This document shows positions 35,047 to 43,538 of a stretch of 64,000 nucleotides of DNA, one piece after another. Below the pieces are notes generated by a model. The model was not told where the DNA came from and searched no databases. It saw only the letters and a list, made by a program, of their open reading frames with translations. A program made the position numbers and the translations under genes. Each line of letters opens with the position of its first letter. Positions within the stretch are counted from its first letter, which is position 1. Origin of the DNA: Nocardia australiensis (GTDB taxonomy: Bacteria > Actinomycetota > Actinomycetes > Mycobacteriales > Mycobacteriaceae); assembly GCF_020733705.1 (NCBI RefSeq), contig NZ_JAJFZM010000002.1, forward strand, positions 744,001-808,000, given 5' to 3'.

Positions 35047-35964
35047 CTAGCGGTCTATCGGCGAATTACGAACCACCCCAACACAGCGAACGCAGCCGGG
35101 CCCCGGTTCCCACAGCCCTGGTCCGGCCAGCGGAAGCACGACGACCGCACCCGCACTCGACCCGAATCGGTTCACCACGGCGCTCGGCGCCATCAACCCC
35201 GTTGGTGGCCGAGCCCGAGACGTCGTCGCTTTCTGGCTCGGATCGCCCACTGCACGCGTTTGGTGTCGACACGACGTAGGCCTCGATGCCGACTGAGTCC
35301 TGAGCGTTCCAGGAGGAACATCGGCAACTGTTTGGCGGAGTGACTCTGGAACGCACTGAAATGCCGATTTTCGGATGTAGCGCAAGACGTTTTGTGCCAA
35401 GCGATTCGGTCGGCGCCCCGGCCTGTCGCCGCAGTCGGAGCAGCCGAGGTTCGGTACTGGCACACCGGCGTCGCATCGCCACTAAAAGAAGAAGACCAGG
35501 AACCCGAAGAAGGCCACTCCTACGCACAGAAGGACCAGCAACAAAATACCGATAACCACCGAGCAGTAGAAGAGCACCCGGACGGGCCGAGCCATGCCAT
35601 GCGCTAATAGTCGAAGCCCATCCTTTCTCCCGGCGGCAACCTCCTCCCCGACGACGCGCCCTTTACTGACCGCAATCTTCTCGATGATCGCCTCGACTCC
35701 GCTTCCATGCCCGACCTGTTCACTCTCACCCACGCCGCCAGACTGCCACAGAACAGGACACCCAGCAGCCGATGGCAACGCACTACATTGCCGCTGAGCG
35801 CGCGATTTCGAACCGGGTGCCCCATGGCCAGCCTTTCTGACCCGCCCGGCGACCTGACACGCCGACCGGAGTGACCCCGAAATTCACCGATACGGCTGCC
35901 CTTGATCGCCCCTGAGTGACCTCAGAATTCACCGATAAGTGGCCTCAGAATTCACCCTTACAGC
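35047..35964. other. Non-coding right part of the IS21 element with end-type repeats
   Basis: About 0.9 kb after istB without a firmly supported gene. It begins with another end-like motif, TATCGGCGAAT (35056-35066), in the same orientation as the left end, and finishes with two inverted copies at 35882 and 35927. A small minus-strand frame (about 35482-35595) would give a hydrophobic peptide, GMARPVRVLFYCSVVIGILL with more membrane-type residues after it. It may be captured DNA between nested ends. Confidence 0.4.
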
Positions 35965-36345
35965 CAATCGGGCATACGTCGAACGCCAGCCCTCACCAAT
36001 TCATGGTCGCCAAGAACTGGGACGTCCAGCTCAACCTCACCGCACGAGAACGGCTCGCGGTGTTCTCCGGCATCCCGCTGAAGCAGCTGGCACGCAGCCT
36101 GCCGATGCCGGACATTCGACACGTCACCACTGATCCGCGCACGCCCAGCCTGCGTTTCGCCGGCGTCAGCTCATCGACGCGCAAGCATTGTCCCGCCTGC
36201 GTCGCACAGATTCCCGGCAAACCCGTGATCAGGGTCTACTTGTCGCGAGCGGAAAGCTACTGCCGACACCACCGGCTCTGGTTGGGGCCAATTTCCGCGG
36301 GCACGCCGGTGAACCTCAGCTCGGCCCCCGAGAGCAGCCCCTCTC
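35965..36345 (+). pseudogene. tniQ: 3' part of the interrupted tniQ
   Basis: After the target copy CAATCGGG the frame continues HTSNASPHQFMVAKNWDVQL, NLTARERLAVFSGIPLKQLA and HCPACVAQIPGKPVIRVYLS, matching TniQ with its zinc-binding CPAC region and a later CRHH. After WLGPISAGTPV it fades into unrelated sequence. The stretch to 36596 holds nothing recognised. Confidence 0.65.
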
Positions 36346-36596
36346 TTGATTCTTCGTCGGGTATAGGAAGCCGCGGGCGACATTCCGGCCTTCGGCCTGT
36401 GTATCCCACACCTCTGTTGAGTCAGGCCCGCGGCCGGTGTCGAACCGGGACGCAAAACCCCCAGCGAGCCAGCCCGAACGAGCCGCAGGAACCTCACGAG
36501 CCGGCCCGGCCCGACACCTCCGGCAGACTACGGCCAGTGATCATCCAGCCCGTCGAACTGGTGACATTCACTTAAGCCGGAACCTCAAACTCCGTA

Positions 36597-37784
36597 TCAG
36601 GCACCGATCTTTTCGTAGAGGGTCACCACGCAGGCGCCGCCGAGGCCCAGGTTGTGCTGCAGTGCGAGGTTTACGTCGTCCACCTGACGTGCTTCAGCCA
36701 CCCCGCGCAGTTGCCAGACCAGTTCCGCGCACTGCGCGAGTCCAGTGGCGCCGAGTGGGTGTCCTTTGGACAGCAGACCGCCTGAAGGGTTGGTGACGAC
36801 GCGGCCGCCGTAGGTGTTGTCGCCGTCGAGGACGAACTTCTCCGCGGTCCCATGTGGGGTGAGACCGAGCGCCTCGTAGGTGAGGAATTCGTTGGTGGTG
36901 AAGCAGTCGTGCAGCTCGACCACGCGAATGTCTTCGGGGCCGACGCCGGCTGCCTCGTACACCTGTCTCGCGGCCTCGACCGTCATGTCGTAGCCCACCA
37001 CCTGACGCATATCGTCGGCGTCGAATGTGCTCGGTGTATCAGTCACCAGCGATTGGGCCTTGATCCGCACCTGTCCGTCGCAGGCGTGTGCGCGGGCGAA
37101 CTCCGGAGTGCAGACGATCGCCGCGGCAGCGCCGCATGTGGGTGGGCAGCACTGCAGCCGGGTCAGTGGACCGTAGATCACCGGAGAAGCGAGTACGTCC
37201 TCGAGGGTGATCGGATCGCGGAAGACCGCGTAGGGGTTGTTGGCGGCGTGTCGTCGCGCCTTGACTGAAATCCGTGCGAACACAGCGGGATCAATGCCGA
37301 ACTCGTCCACGTAAGCTTGCCCGGCGCCGCCGAAGAACTGGGCGTTCGGCGGGGCCGTTTCGTCCCAGCCCTGGATGCCGCGCTGGGTTTTGTCGTGGCG
37401 GAACAGCGGGGAGATCCGGTCGGCGAAAGCGTCGGTCAGTGCCCCCGGAGTCATCTGCTCGAAGCCGAGGGCTAGTGCGCAGTCGACGACACCGCTCGCG
37501 ACTGCCTGGCGTGCCAGGAACAGTGCCGACGACCCGGTCGAGCAGTTGTTGTTGACGTTGACGATCGGGATTCCTGTCGGCCCGAGGCCGTACAACGCAG
37601 CTTGGCCTGAGGTCGAATCTCCGTATACATACCCGACGTAAGCCTGGCCGACGGCGCCGTAGTCGATTCCCGCGTCGGCGAGCGCAGCTCGGGCGGCACT
37701 CTCGCCGAGGTCCACGTAACTGCCACTTTCCCTGGGTTTGGTAAACGGGACCATACCTACACCCGCAACGACGACGTCCTTCAC
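36597..37784 (-). CDS. SCP2-type thiolase (acetyl-CoA acetyltransferase-like)
   Basis: A 395-residue thiolase-fold protein. The nucleophilic Cys lies in IVNVNNNCSTGSSALFLARQ, with VELHDCFTTNEFL carrying the conserved His and GGLLSKGHPLGATGLAQ the glycine-rich His motif. This matches the SCP-x thiolase/lipid-transfer group, which cleaves branched or ring-derived 3-ketoacyl-CoA. GTG 37784 follows AGGAGG. It lies at the far downstream end of the minus-strand catabolic cluster and would finish beta-oxidation-like degradation of the acyl product. Confidence 0.85.
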   Translation of the reverse strand: MKDVVVAGVGMVPFTKPRESGSYVDLGESAARAALADAGIDYGAVGQAYVGYVYGDSTSGQAALYGLGPTGIPIVNVNNNCSTGSSALFLARQAVASGVVDCALALGFEQMTPGALTDAFADRISPLFRHDKTQRGIQGWDETAPPNAQFFGGAGQAYVDEFGIDPAVFARISVKARRHAANNPYAVFRDPITLEDVLASPVIYGPLTRLQCCPPTCGAAAAIVCTPEFARAHACDGQVRIKAQSLVTDTPSTFDADDMRQVVGYDMTVEAARQVYEAAGVGPEDIRVVELHDCFTTNEFLTYEALGLTPHGTAEKFVLDGDNTYGGRVVTNPSGGLLSKGHPLGATGLAQCAELVWQLRGVAEARQVDDVNLALQHNLGLGGACVVTLYEKIGA

Positions 37785-38417
37785 GAAGCCCTCCTGACAT
37801 CCGATGAATAGCTCGCACTAAGTCCTAATTGATTGGTGCATCGGTTCGCCACACTCAGAAAGACCAGCTCGTACTCTACCAACGGCCAGGTTCGGTTTAT
37901 GTTTCTCGTCAATACCCTCGGCTGGAGTTGCGCGTTCGAGCATGTCGCTCGATCGATCGGAGGAGTCAGCAAATATGCCCCAGCAGGTTCGTGGAGTCAT
38001 CGCCCGCGCAAAAGGTGCGCCGATCACTAAAGCCGATGTCGCGGTGAGTGTCCTGATATTCATGTGTGTGGGAAGTCCGTTCGTGGGGGGATTTGACGTG
38101 CTGGTGACCGTTGTGTGCAGCTGTGGGTGCGCAGTAGTCCGGACGGTTTGGTTCCGATGACGACGCGTTGAATTTCGTGATGTTCTCGCAGAATTCACGA
38201 TGTGGGGTATGAGCGGACGCGTCCGCCACTCCCTGGATCGGTCGAGGGTGATGGTCTTGGAGGCGCACAGCTGTGGTCACGGCCAAGGGCGTTGTCGTGG
38301 GAGTAGCAGGTTTCGGATGTCAATTGGTGTTAAACAATTCATACTTGCAAGGGGACTTAGATACAGCGAGGCGCTGAACAGGAACGTGCCCGGTCCAACG
38401 AAGGCACAGATCCGTGC
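37785..38417. other. Long gap with a dehydrogenase start remnant
   Basis: About 630 bases between the thiolase and the medium-chain dehydrogenase. Besides the short mscR-like remnant at 37975, no gene is supported; frames at 38200-38421 show no family features. Confidence 0.4.
37975..38046 (+). pseudogene. First codons of an mscR-like alcohol dehydrogenase
   Basis: ATG 37975 with ribosome site GGAGGAG opens PQQVRGVIARAKGAPITKAD, nearly the same as the start of the intact gene at 58540 (PQHVRGVIARSKGAPVELAE). After about 20 codons the match ends. It is a second, truncated copy of the formaldehyde-dehydrogenase start together with its leader. Confidence 0.6.
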
Positions 38418-39407
38418 CTAATCCTTCCAACGGAACATCGGTGAACCGATGGTGGGATCCTTGTCCAAGATCCGCCGGTAGATCTCCGGCGCCTCCTGTG
38501 GGGCCACCGGCTCCGGGATCGCGTGATCGATGGTGACCTCTCCGGTTTCGATGAGCCGGAGGAACTCGTCGATCTGGTCTTGGGTGCGTTCGATGTAGGC
38601 GTTGACGTACCCTCCCACGAGTTCGACCGCCTTGAGGAAGATCCCTTCATGATCGATGGCCATTAGACCCGGGTGCCCCGTCGAAAGAACGATACGAGCG
38701 CGCGAACTCGCCATAGCAATCGCGGTGTTGACGCCCGTTGTGCTTCCCGAAAGGTCGATGACCCGGGTGGCGCCACCCGTGCGTTCCACAAATTCTTCGA
38801 TGGCTCCTGGCGACGTCGGGTTGATAAGGACATCGGCACCGAATGTCTCCGCTTGATCAAGACGCCCTTCGGAGATGTCCACGGCGACAACGGATGCGAC
38901 ACCCGCCGCTCGGGCGATCTGCACGGCGATACTGCCGATTGCGCCGACGCCGACGACGGCGACTGTGTCACTGGGCTCGACATGAGCTAGTTCGATGAGG
39001 TGCACCGCAGTGTGACCGAGCTGGAAGAATGCCGCCTGCTCGAAAGAGATATTGTCGGGGATGCGGTTGATCTGTTCGACAACCGTCAGCGAATGTGTCG
39101 CATGGCTTCCGAGTGGTCGCATGTGGTTGTCGAAGCCGGCCAATACGGCGTCGCCGAGCGCGTAATTGTCGGTTTCTGGCCCCTTCGCGACGACGCGACC
39201 ACAAATCGTGTAGCCGGGTGTGAATGGGAAGGTCGTGCCGAGCAAGGCGTGTAGGCCATCATTGGTCAGCCACATCGATTCGGTGCCGGGACTGATGAGC
39301 GTCCGGACGTTCTCAACCAAGACCTCGCCGGGGCCGGGATCAGGGATCTCGAAGTCGTGGACTTCGACCTGCTTGGGCGCGGACCAGAAGATTCCCGTGG
39401 CTTTCAT
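38418..39407 (-). CDS. Zinc-type medium-chain dehydrogenase/reductase
   Basis: A 329-residue MDR protein. The N-terminal GroES-like domain has FEIPDPGPGEVLVENVRTLI and SPGTESMWL; the NAD(P) loop is VAVVGVGAIGSIAVQIARAA (about residues 148-167), followed by VVAVDISEGRLDQAETFGAD. The cysteine set for structural zinc is absent, similar to bacteriochlorophyllide/threonine-type MDRs that lack it. ATG 39407 follows AGGAGTC. It probably oxidises an alcohol or reduces an enone in the catabolic pathway. Confidence 0.8.
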   Translation of the reverse strand: MKATGIFWSAPKQVEVHDFEIPDPGPGEVLVENVRTLISPGTESMWLTNDGLHALLGTTFPFTPGYTICGRVVAKGPETDNYALGDAVLAGFDNHMRPLGSHATHSLTVVEQINRIPDNISFEQAAFFQLGHTAVHLIELAHVEPSDTVAVVGVGAIGSIAVQIARAAGVASVVAVDISEGRLDQAETFGADVLINPTSPGAIEEFVERTGGATRVIDLSGSTTGVNTAIAMASSRARIVLSTGHPGLMAIDHEGIFLKAVELVGGYVNAYIERTQDQIDEFLRLIETGEVTIDHAIPEPVAPQEAPEIYRRILDKDPTIGSPMFRWKD

Positions 39408-39550
39408 GCGTTGACTCCTAGATTAGTTGGGCTCAATGAAGGGCGTCGCAGCTTGGTGGCGATGGCCGGACTAGCCGAGACGCGGGATGCTGTCGAGGCA
39501 GTGAGTACGCCGAAGTGGTGGCACCTCGTGCTTCGAATGGCCTTTTCGCG

Positions 39551-40765
39551 TCAGCGAGGGCGCCGATCAGGCGCTGGGGTGACCATGAGTTCCATGGTGT
39601 CCTCGCCGACGATAAGGTTGCCCGAATACCCATTTCGGGCTGCTTCCCACTTGGATGTGGGGTTGGTGGCAGGCACAAGGTGGGTGAGCACAAGATTCTT
39701 TGCTCCTGCGGGCTGTGCCACATCTCTCCCGACTTGCTCGATTGTCGTGTGCGCCTCGAGTAGGTGCTGGCGCAGCGGCTCCCCGATGTCAGGAGGAAGG
39801 GGCGACGTCAGTTGCTCGACGAAGTCGGGGTCGATCACTTCGTGTACTAGATAGTCCGCCCCGCGTGCGAGGTCGATGAGGTTCGCGCTGACGTTTGTGT
39901 CGCCGGAGACGACGATGGAGCCGTCGGGGGTGTCGAAGCGATAGGCAAAGGCCGGTGCGGCCGGACGGTGATCGACCAAAGTGGCCGTGACTGTAACGTC
40001 TCCGTCCGTGAGTATCGGGATGGGCGTTGTCAGGCGCGGTGGTATCCCGTCTGGTTCGATGTTCCAGATGTCGGCGAGATCGATGTCCTGGATGTCGAAC
40101 AGTGTTGACGGCAGGATCCCATTGTTGTCCCGCACGCGGTCGTTCAGATCGGCAGACCACGCCTGCTCGAGGTAGGCCGACATGCTGGTGATTCCGGGAG
40201 TGGGGTCGGATGGATTGACGGTTGCGGGTTCGGGCCTGGTGGAGGGAAATACCCGCGGAAGGCTTCCACGAGGTCCCGGTCCTCGTACCGTGATCGGAGA
40301 TGATCTAGGTTGTCCAATACTGTTCAACGGGCCGGTGGCGTACATGGCGGGCCAGTCTGCGAGGTGATCGCTATGCATGTGGGTGAAGAAGATCCCATGC
40401 ACGTTGGTAAGGGCGGAGGGGAGGGGGTCGCTCGCCACAGCGCTACTGTGTCGGAGGCGCTGCAGGGACCCGACGCCCAGATCGACGACGTAGACACGGT
40501 TGTCGTAGACCACCGCTGTAGACACCCCGAATCGCGACCCGCCAAGGAGTGCCGGTCCGCCGGCGGTGCCGAGCAGAATCAGTCGGGTACGAGTAGGCGT
40601 CTCTTGACGATCGGACGAGCCGAGGGGTAACGCGGCGGCGCTCGGGGTAAGTGAAGCCGCGGCGGCGCCGCCGACAGCGGCGGACCCCAGTGTCCTCAGG
40701 AACCGGCGGCGGCTCGACTCGGATATTGCCCGTTCGGCGAAAAGCTTTCCTAGCTCGAGACACAT
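39551..40765 (-). CDS. Exported MBL-fold metallo-hydrolase (Tat signal)
   Basis: A protein of about 404 residues from ATG 40765. The N-terminus holds a twin-arginine signal: SSRRRFLRTLGSAAVGGAAA then LTPSAAALP, so it is exported folded. The metal site is FFTHMHSDHLADW (HxHxDH), with GDTNVSANLID (Asp ligand) and VLTHLVPA (His). It resembles RNase Z/arylsulfatase-like MBL hydrolases. The frame is open to 41116 but that part has no family sequence. It is the only exported enzyme of the cluster; a role on an external ester or lactone is possible. Confidence 0.8.
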   Translation of the reverse strand: MCLELGKLFAERAISESSRRRFLRTLGSAAVGGAAAASLTPSAAALPLGSSDRQETPTRTRLILLGTAGGPALLGGSRFGVSTAVVYDNRVYVVDLGVGSLQRLRHSSAVASDPLPSALTNVHGIFFTHMHSDHLADWPAMYATGPLNSIGQPRSSPITVRGPGPRGSLPRVFPSTRPEPATVNPSDPTPGITSMSAYLEQAWSADLNDRVRDNNGILPSTLFDIQDIDLADIWNIEPDGIPPRLTTPIPILTDGDVTVTATLVDHRPAAPAFAYRFDTPDGSIVVSGDTNVSANLIDLARGADYLVHEVIDPDFVEQLTSPLPPDIGEPLRQHLLEAHTTIEQVGRDVAQPAGAKNLVLTHLVPATNPTSKWEAARNGYSGNLIVGEDTMELMVTPAPDRRPR

Positions 40766-41214
40766 GGGTGCCCTTTCATCTGTCAACACTGCTGAGGTCG
40801 GCCGCCGCGCAGCTGCGAGACGAACGATGTTTTTTTGCGACCGAAGAAGGCATGGCATTCGGCGGCATGCGAAGGAACTCGGTCTCCGGTAGTAGGAGAC
40901 GGGCGTAGCTGCATCGTTCAATGCCTGAAAGCTGCCGTTCCGAGGGTGTGAACACTTGGGAGTATCCGAATCTCCGGCCTCCACCAAACGTGATGCTGGC
41001 CCGACGAGCGCGGGCAACAAAAGGCTTGGAGTAACGGTACTTTCAGCCGACTTCACTCGAACTGAACACCACAGCCCCTGCCCTACAAAGGAGTGAACAC
41101 TTACGCACAAGGTCACGTTTGGGCCGGTCGAGACAGAATATTGCCACTACAGACACAGACGGGCCTTCTTACGCGGAAGTGTTCGACACAAGCTCTAGCC
41201 GGGCAACATGCGTT
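40766..41214. other. Gap upstream of the MBL gene, no gene seen
   Basis: About 450 bases between the MBL start and the ferredoxin-reductase stop. Frames here lack family features. It is more A/T-rich around 41090-41170 and probably contains the MBL promoter and the end of the upstream operon. Confidence 0.4.
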
Positions 41215-42414
41215 TCAGCCGGCGGTTCGATGCGCTTGACCTGATGCGTCGGCCAGGCTCTGCCTCTCGAGCACGACCTCGCCTCGAGCTGCCGCGAGCG
41301 CGCGTAAGCGCTTGATGGGGATCCGCTTGTTGATTGTGGCTGCGGTGCCCTCGGGCCAAGTGAGCAGGAACTGATCACCTTCCTTCTCCACAACGGTCGG
41401 CTCGCCGGCGACCGGCAGCGTGCCACAGGCCCGCAGGATGATGCCGAACTGCTCGGTCCAGAAGTATGGCGAGGGCGTCAGCGGCGCTGCCGTATCGCCC
41501 TGCAGCAGCGACTGTGCCGCAGTACGTGCTTGTTCCAGCGCACTGTTCCACAACGGGGTGCGTCGGTGACCGGCGGTAGAGGGAAACGCGGCAACATCGC
41601 CTGCAGCAACGATTCGCGGTCCGACACGGCACCGTTCGTCGACCAGAATTCCGCCTCGAATCGGCAGATCACATGACCCCAGCCATTCGACATTGGGGGT
41701 GCAACCGACCGCGCTGAGCACCAGGTCTCCCTCGAAGCGTCGCCCGTCGCCGAGCTCGGCCACCGGCGGCCCGCTCGTTCCACGTAGCCGCACTCCGCCC
41801 GGATGATGCGCGAACTCGACACCAAGACGCGCGGCGGCGTCCGTGAGCAGATCAGCCAGATAGGGCCCGAGCTGGCCCCGCAGCGGGGGTTGCTGGTCGA
41901 CGACGGTCACTCTCGCGTTCTGCGCGGCGCACGCCGACGCCAACTCCATCCCGAGGATCCCGGCGCCCACAATGACTACCCGTGGCCTTTTGGCCAGCAG
42001 TCGAGCCAGACTGAGAGCGTCGTCGAGGTCTCGAAAGGTAGTTTCGACTACGCCATCGTCCGCGGCGCCCAGGTCCGCCAAACGCCGGGCCCGTGCCCCT
42101 GTCGTGATGGCGATCTTGTCGTACGAGATCCGGTCGCCGTCGGCGAGCAGTACCTCGCGGCGATCGAGATCCAGACCAGTTGCCTCCGTGCCGAGCCGCT
42201 GGTCGACTTCGCACGACAGTGGGGGGAGTGCGATGGCATCCGGTTGATCGCTCCCGGTCAGAATTCCCTTGGATAGTGCAGGCCGGTTGTACGCGGTCCT
42301 CGGCTCGGCTCCGATCAGTGTCAGCTGCCCTGTGTAGCCGTGTTGACGCAAGGTGTCGACCATCATGGAGCCGGCGAGCGATGCGCCAACCACCACGATC
42401 CGTTCACGCGTCAT
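41215..42414 (-). CDS. FAD-dependent ferredoxin reductase
   Basis: A 399-residue flavoprotein of the ferredoxin/putidaredoxin reductase type. The FAD loop is RIVVVGASLAGSMMVDTLRQ (residues 5-24), the NAD loop VVIVGAGILGMELASACAAQ (about 148-167) and the second FAD motif RIVAAGDVAAFPS. ATG 42414 overlaps the stop of the ferredoxin gene (ATGA at 42411), so the two are co-translated. It should pass electrons from NAD(P)H to the ferredoxin and on to the P450 at 45219. Confidence 0.88.
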   Translation of the reverse strand: MTRERIVVVGASLAGSMMVDTLRQHGYTGQLTLIGAEPRTAYNRPALSKGILTGSDQPDAIALPPLSCEVDQRLGTEATGLDLDRREVLLADGDRISYDKIAITTGARARRLADLGAADDGVVETTFRDLDDALSLARLLAKRPRVVIVGAGILGMELASACAAQNARVTVVDQQPPLRGQLGPYLADLLTDAAARLGVEFAHHPGGVRLRGTSGPPVAELGDGRRFEGDLVLSAVGCTPNVEWLGSCDLPIRGGILVDERCRVGPRIVAAGDVAAFPSTAGHRRTPLWNSALEQARTAAQSLLQGDTAAPLTPSPYFWTEQFGIILRACGTLPVAGEPTVVEKEGDQFLLTWPEGTAATINKRIPIKRLRALAAARGEVVLERQSLADASGQAHRTAG

Positions 42415-42602
42415 CGTATGGCCTTCAGGGCGGCGACGGGGCACACGCGCACCGCCGCTTCGGCTGCCGTGACGGCGGACGAGGAGACTTCTGCGCCGTC
42501 GAGGATCAGCTCACCATGATCATCGAGATGCATCAGGTGAGGCGCTGCCTCGGCACATAGTCCGTGGCCCTCGCAGCGGTTTTGGTCGAGGATAAGCTTC
42601 AC
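42411..42602 (-). CDS. 3Fe-4S ferredoxin
   Basis: A 63-residue ferredoxin with cysteines at 10, 16 and 54 (NRCEGHGLCAEA and RVCPVAAL), the three-cysteine pattern of P450-type [3Fe-4S] ferredoxins; the middle position has no Cys. It is encoded directly before its reductase and in the same transcription direction as the P450, so the trio is a complete electron chain. Confidence 0.9.
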   Translation of the reverse strand: MKLILDQNRCEGHGLCAEAAPHLMHLDDHGELILDGAEVSSSAVTAAEAAVRVCPVAALKAIR

Positions 42603-42764
42603 GTCAACTCCTTTGTTGTTTGTTGGGTCGGAGCATCGCGCTCGACGAGGTTGCTCCGTAACGCTGTCGGATGCCCTAGGGCGAAACTGTGGCCCCGCGC
42701 GCGGGGTCTGGCTGATGTCGAGGAGGTGTATTGCGGTCGGGCTGCATCCGAAGTCCTTCTCTAA

Positions 42765-43538
42765 TCAGAAATGCCGGGTCAGTCCGCCGTCGACGACGAT
42801 GAACTGGCCCGTTACGAAGTCGGCCTCGTCTCCGGAGAGGAAACAGACAGCACCGACCACATCGCGCGGGGCGCCGGGACGCCGTATGGACTGCTGCGCC
42901 GCCAGGAGGTTGTCGATATCCGGGGGGAAGGCGCCTGCGGCCACCCCCTCATCGACCATCTGGGTACGAGTGAAAGGCGGGGAAACGGCGTTGACTGTGA
43001 TTCCGTACGGTGCCAGGTCCGCCGACAGCCCGGCCGTCAAACCCAGCACACCGGCTTTGCTTGTCAGATAGGCGGTGAGTCCCGGTGGGCCGCTGTAGAT
43101 CGACGAGGAGCTGATGTTGACAATTCGTCCGCGGCCTTTCTCCATCATTCCCTGGGCGAATACGGTTGAGACCAGGAACTGAGAGTCGAGGTTTGTAATA
43201 AGAACGCGGCGCCAGAAGGAGTAGTCGAGCTTGTTCCAGGGCGCAGCTCCGGATATCGCGGCGTTGTTGACAACGATGTCACATGTGCCGAACTGTTGGG
43301 TCACCACATCGTGCAAGCGCTGAACGTCGCCGGGATCGGAAACGTCCGCCGTTACTGGAAAGCACGTCAATCCCGCTTCGTGGATCGACTCGCTGGTTTC
43401 CTCGGCAGGTTCGCGATCGACGGCGATCACTGTGGCACCTCGCTGGGCGAGGCCGACGGCGATCGCCCTGCCGATACCGCGGCCGGCCCCGGTTACTACT
43501 GCGACACGGTCCGCGTGAGTCTCCGACGGTGATGTCAT
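42765..43538 (-). CDS. Short-chain dehydrogenase/reductase (catabolic cluster)
   Basis: A 257-residue classical SDR. The NAD loop is AVVTGAGRGIGRAIAVGLAQ (about residues 13-32), with VNNAAISG, the catalytic Ser in RIVNISSSSIY and the YxxxK motif in YLTSKAGVLG. The C-terminus ends FVTGQFIVVDGGLTRHF. ATG overlaps the stop of the CrtI-like gene (ATGA at 43535). It would oxidise an alcohol intermediate, perhaps made by the P450. Confidence 0.87.
   Translation of the reverse strand: MTSPSETHADRVAVVTGAGRGIGRAIAVGLAQRGATVIAVDREPAEETSESIHEAGLTCFPVTADVSDPGDVQRLHDVVTQQFGTCDIVVNNAAISGAAPWNKLDYSFWRRVLITNLDSQFLVSTVFAQGMMEKGRGRIVNISSSSIYSGPPGLTAYLTSKAGVLGLTAGLSADLAPYGITVNAVSPPFTRTQMVDEGVAAGAFPPDIDNLLAAQQSIRRPGAPRDVVGAVCFLSGDEADFVTGQFIVVDGGLTRHF

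Larger units (their letters stand above)
32380..35964 (+). mobile_element. IS21-family element inserted in tniQ
   Basis: The element lies between two copies of CAATCGGG (32372-32379 and 35965-35972), an 8-base target duplication; joining the flanks restores the tniQ frame (LIRSIG followed by HTSNASPHQF). Both ends carry copies of an 11-base motif: TATCGGTGAAT or close variants at 32386, 32409 and 32451, and inverted at 35882 and 35927. It encodes istA and istB. At 3.6 kb it is longer than usual because of about 0.9 kb after istB. Confidence 0.82.

Noticed and set aside
35482..35778. Hydrophobic minus-strand frame as a membrane protein gene
   Set aside because: No ribosome site or homology was seen and it lies between IS21 end motifs; mentioned only inside the IS21 entry.
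38200..38421. A 73-codon plus-strand frame
   Set aside because: No family features, poor codon pattern and no ribosome site.
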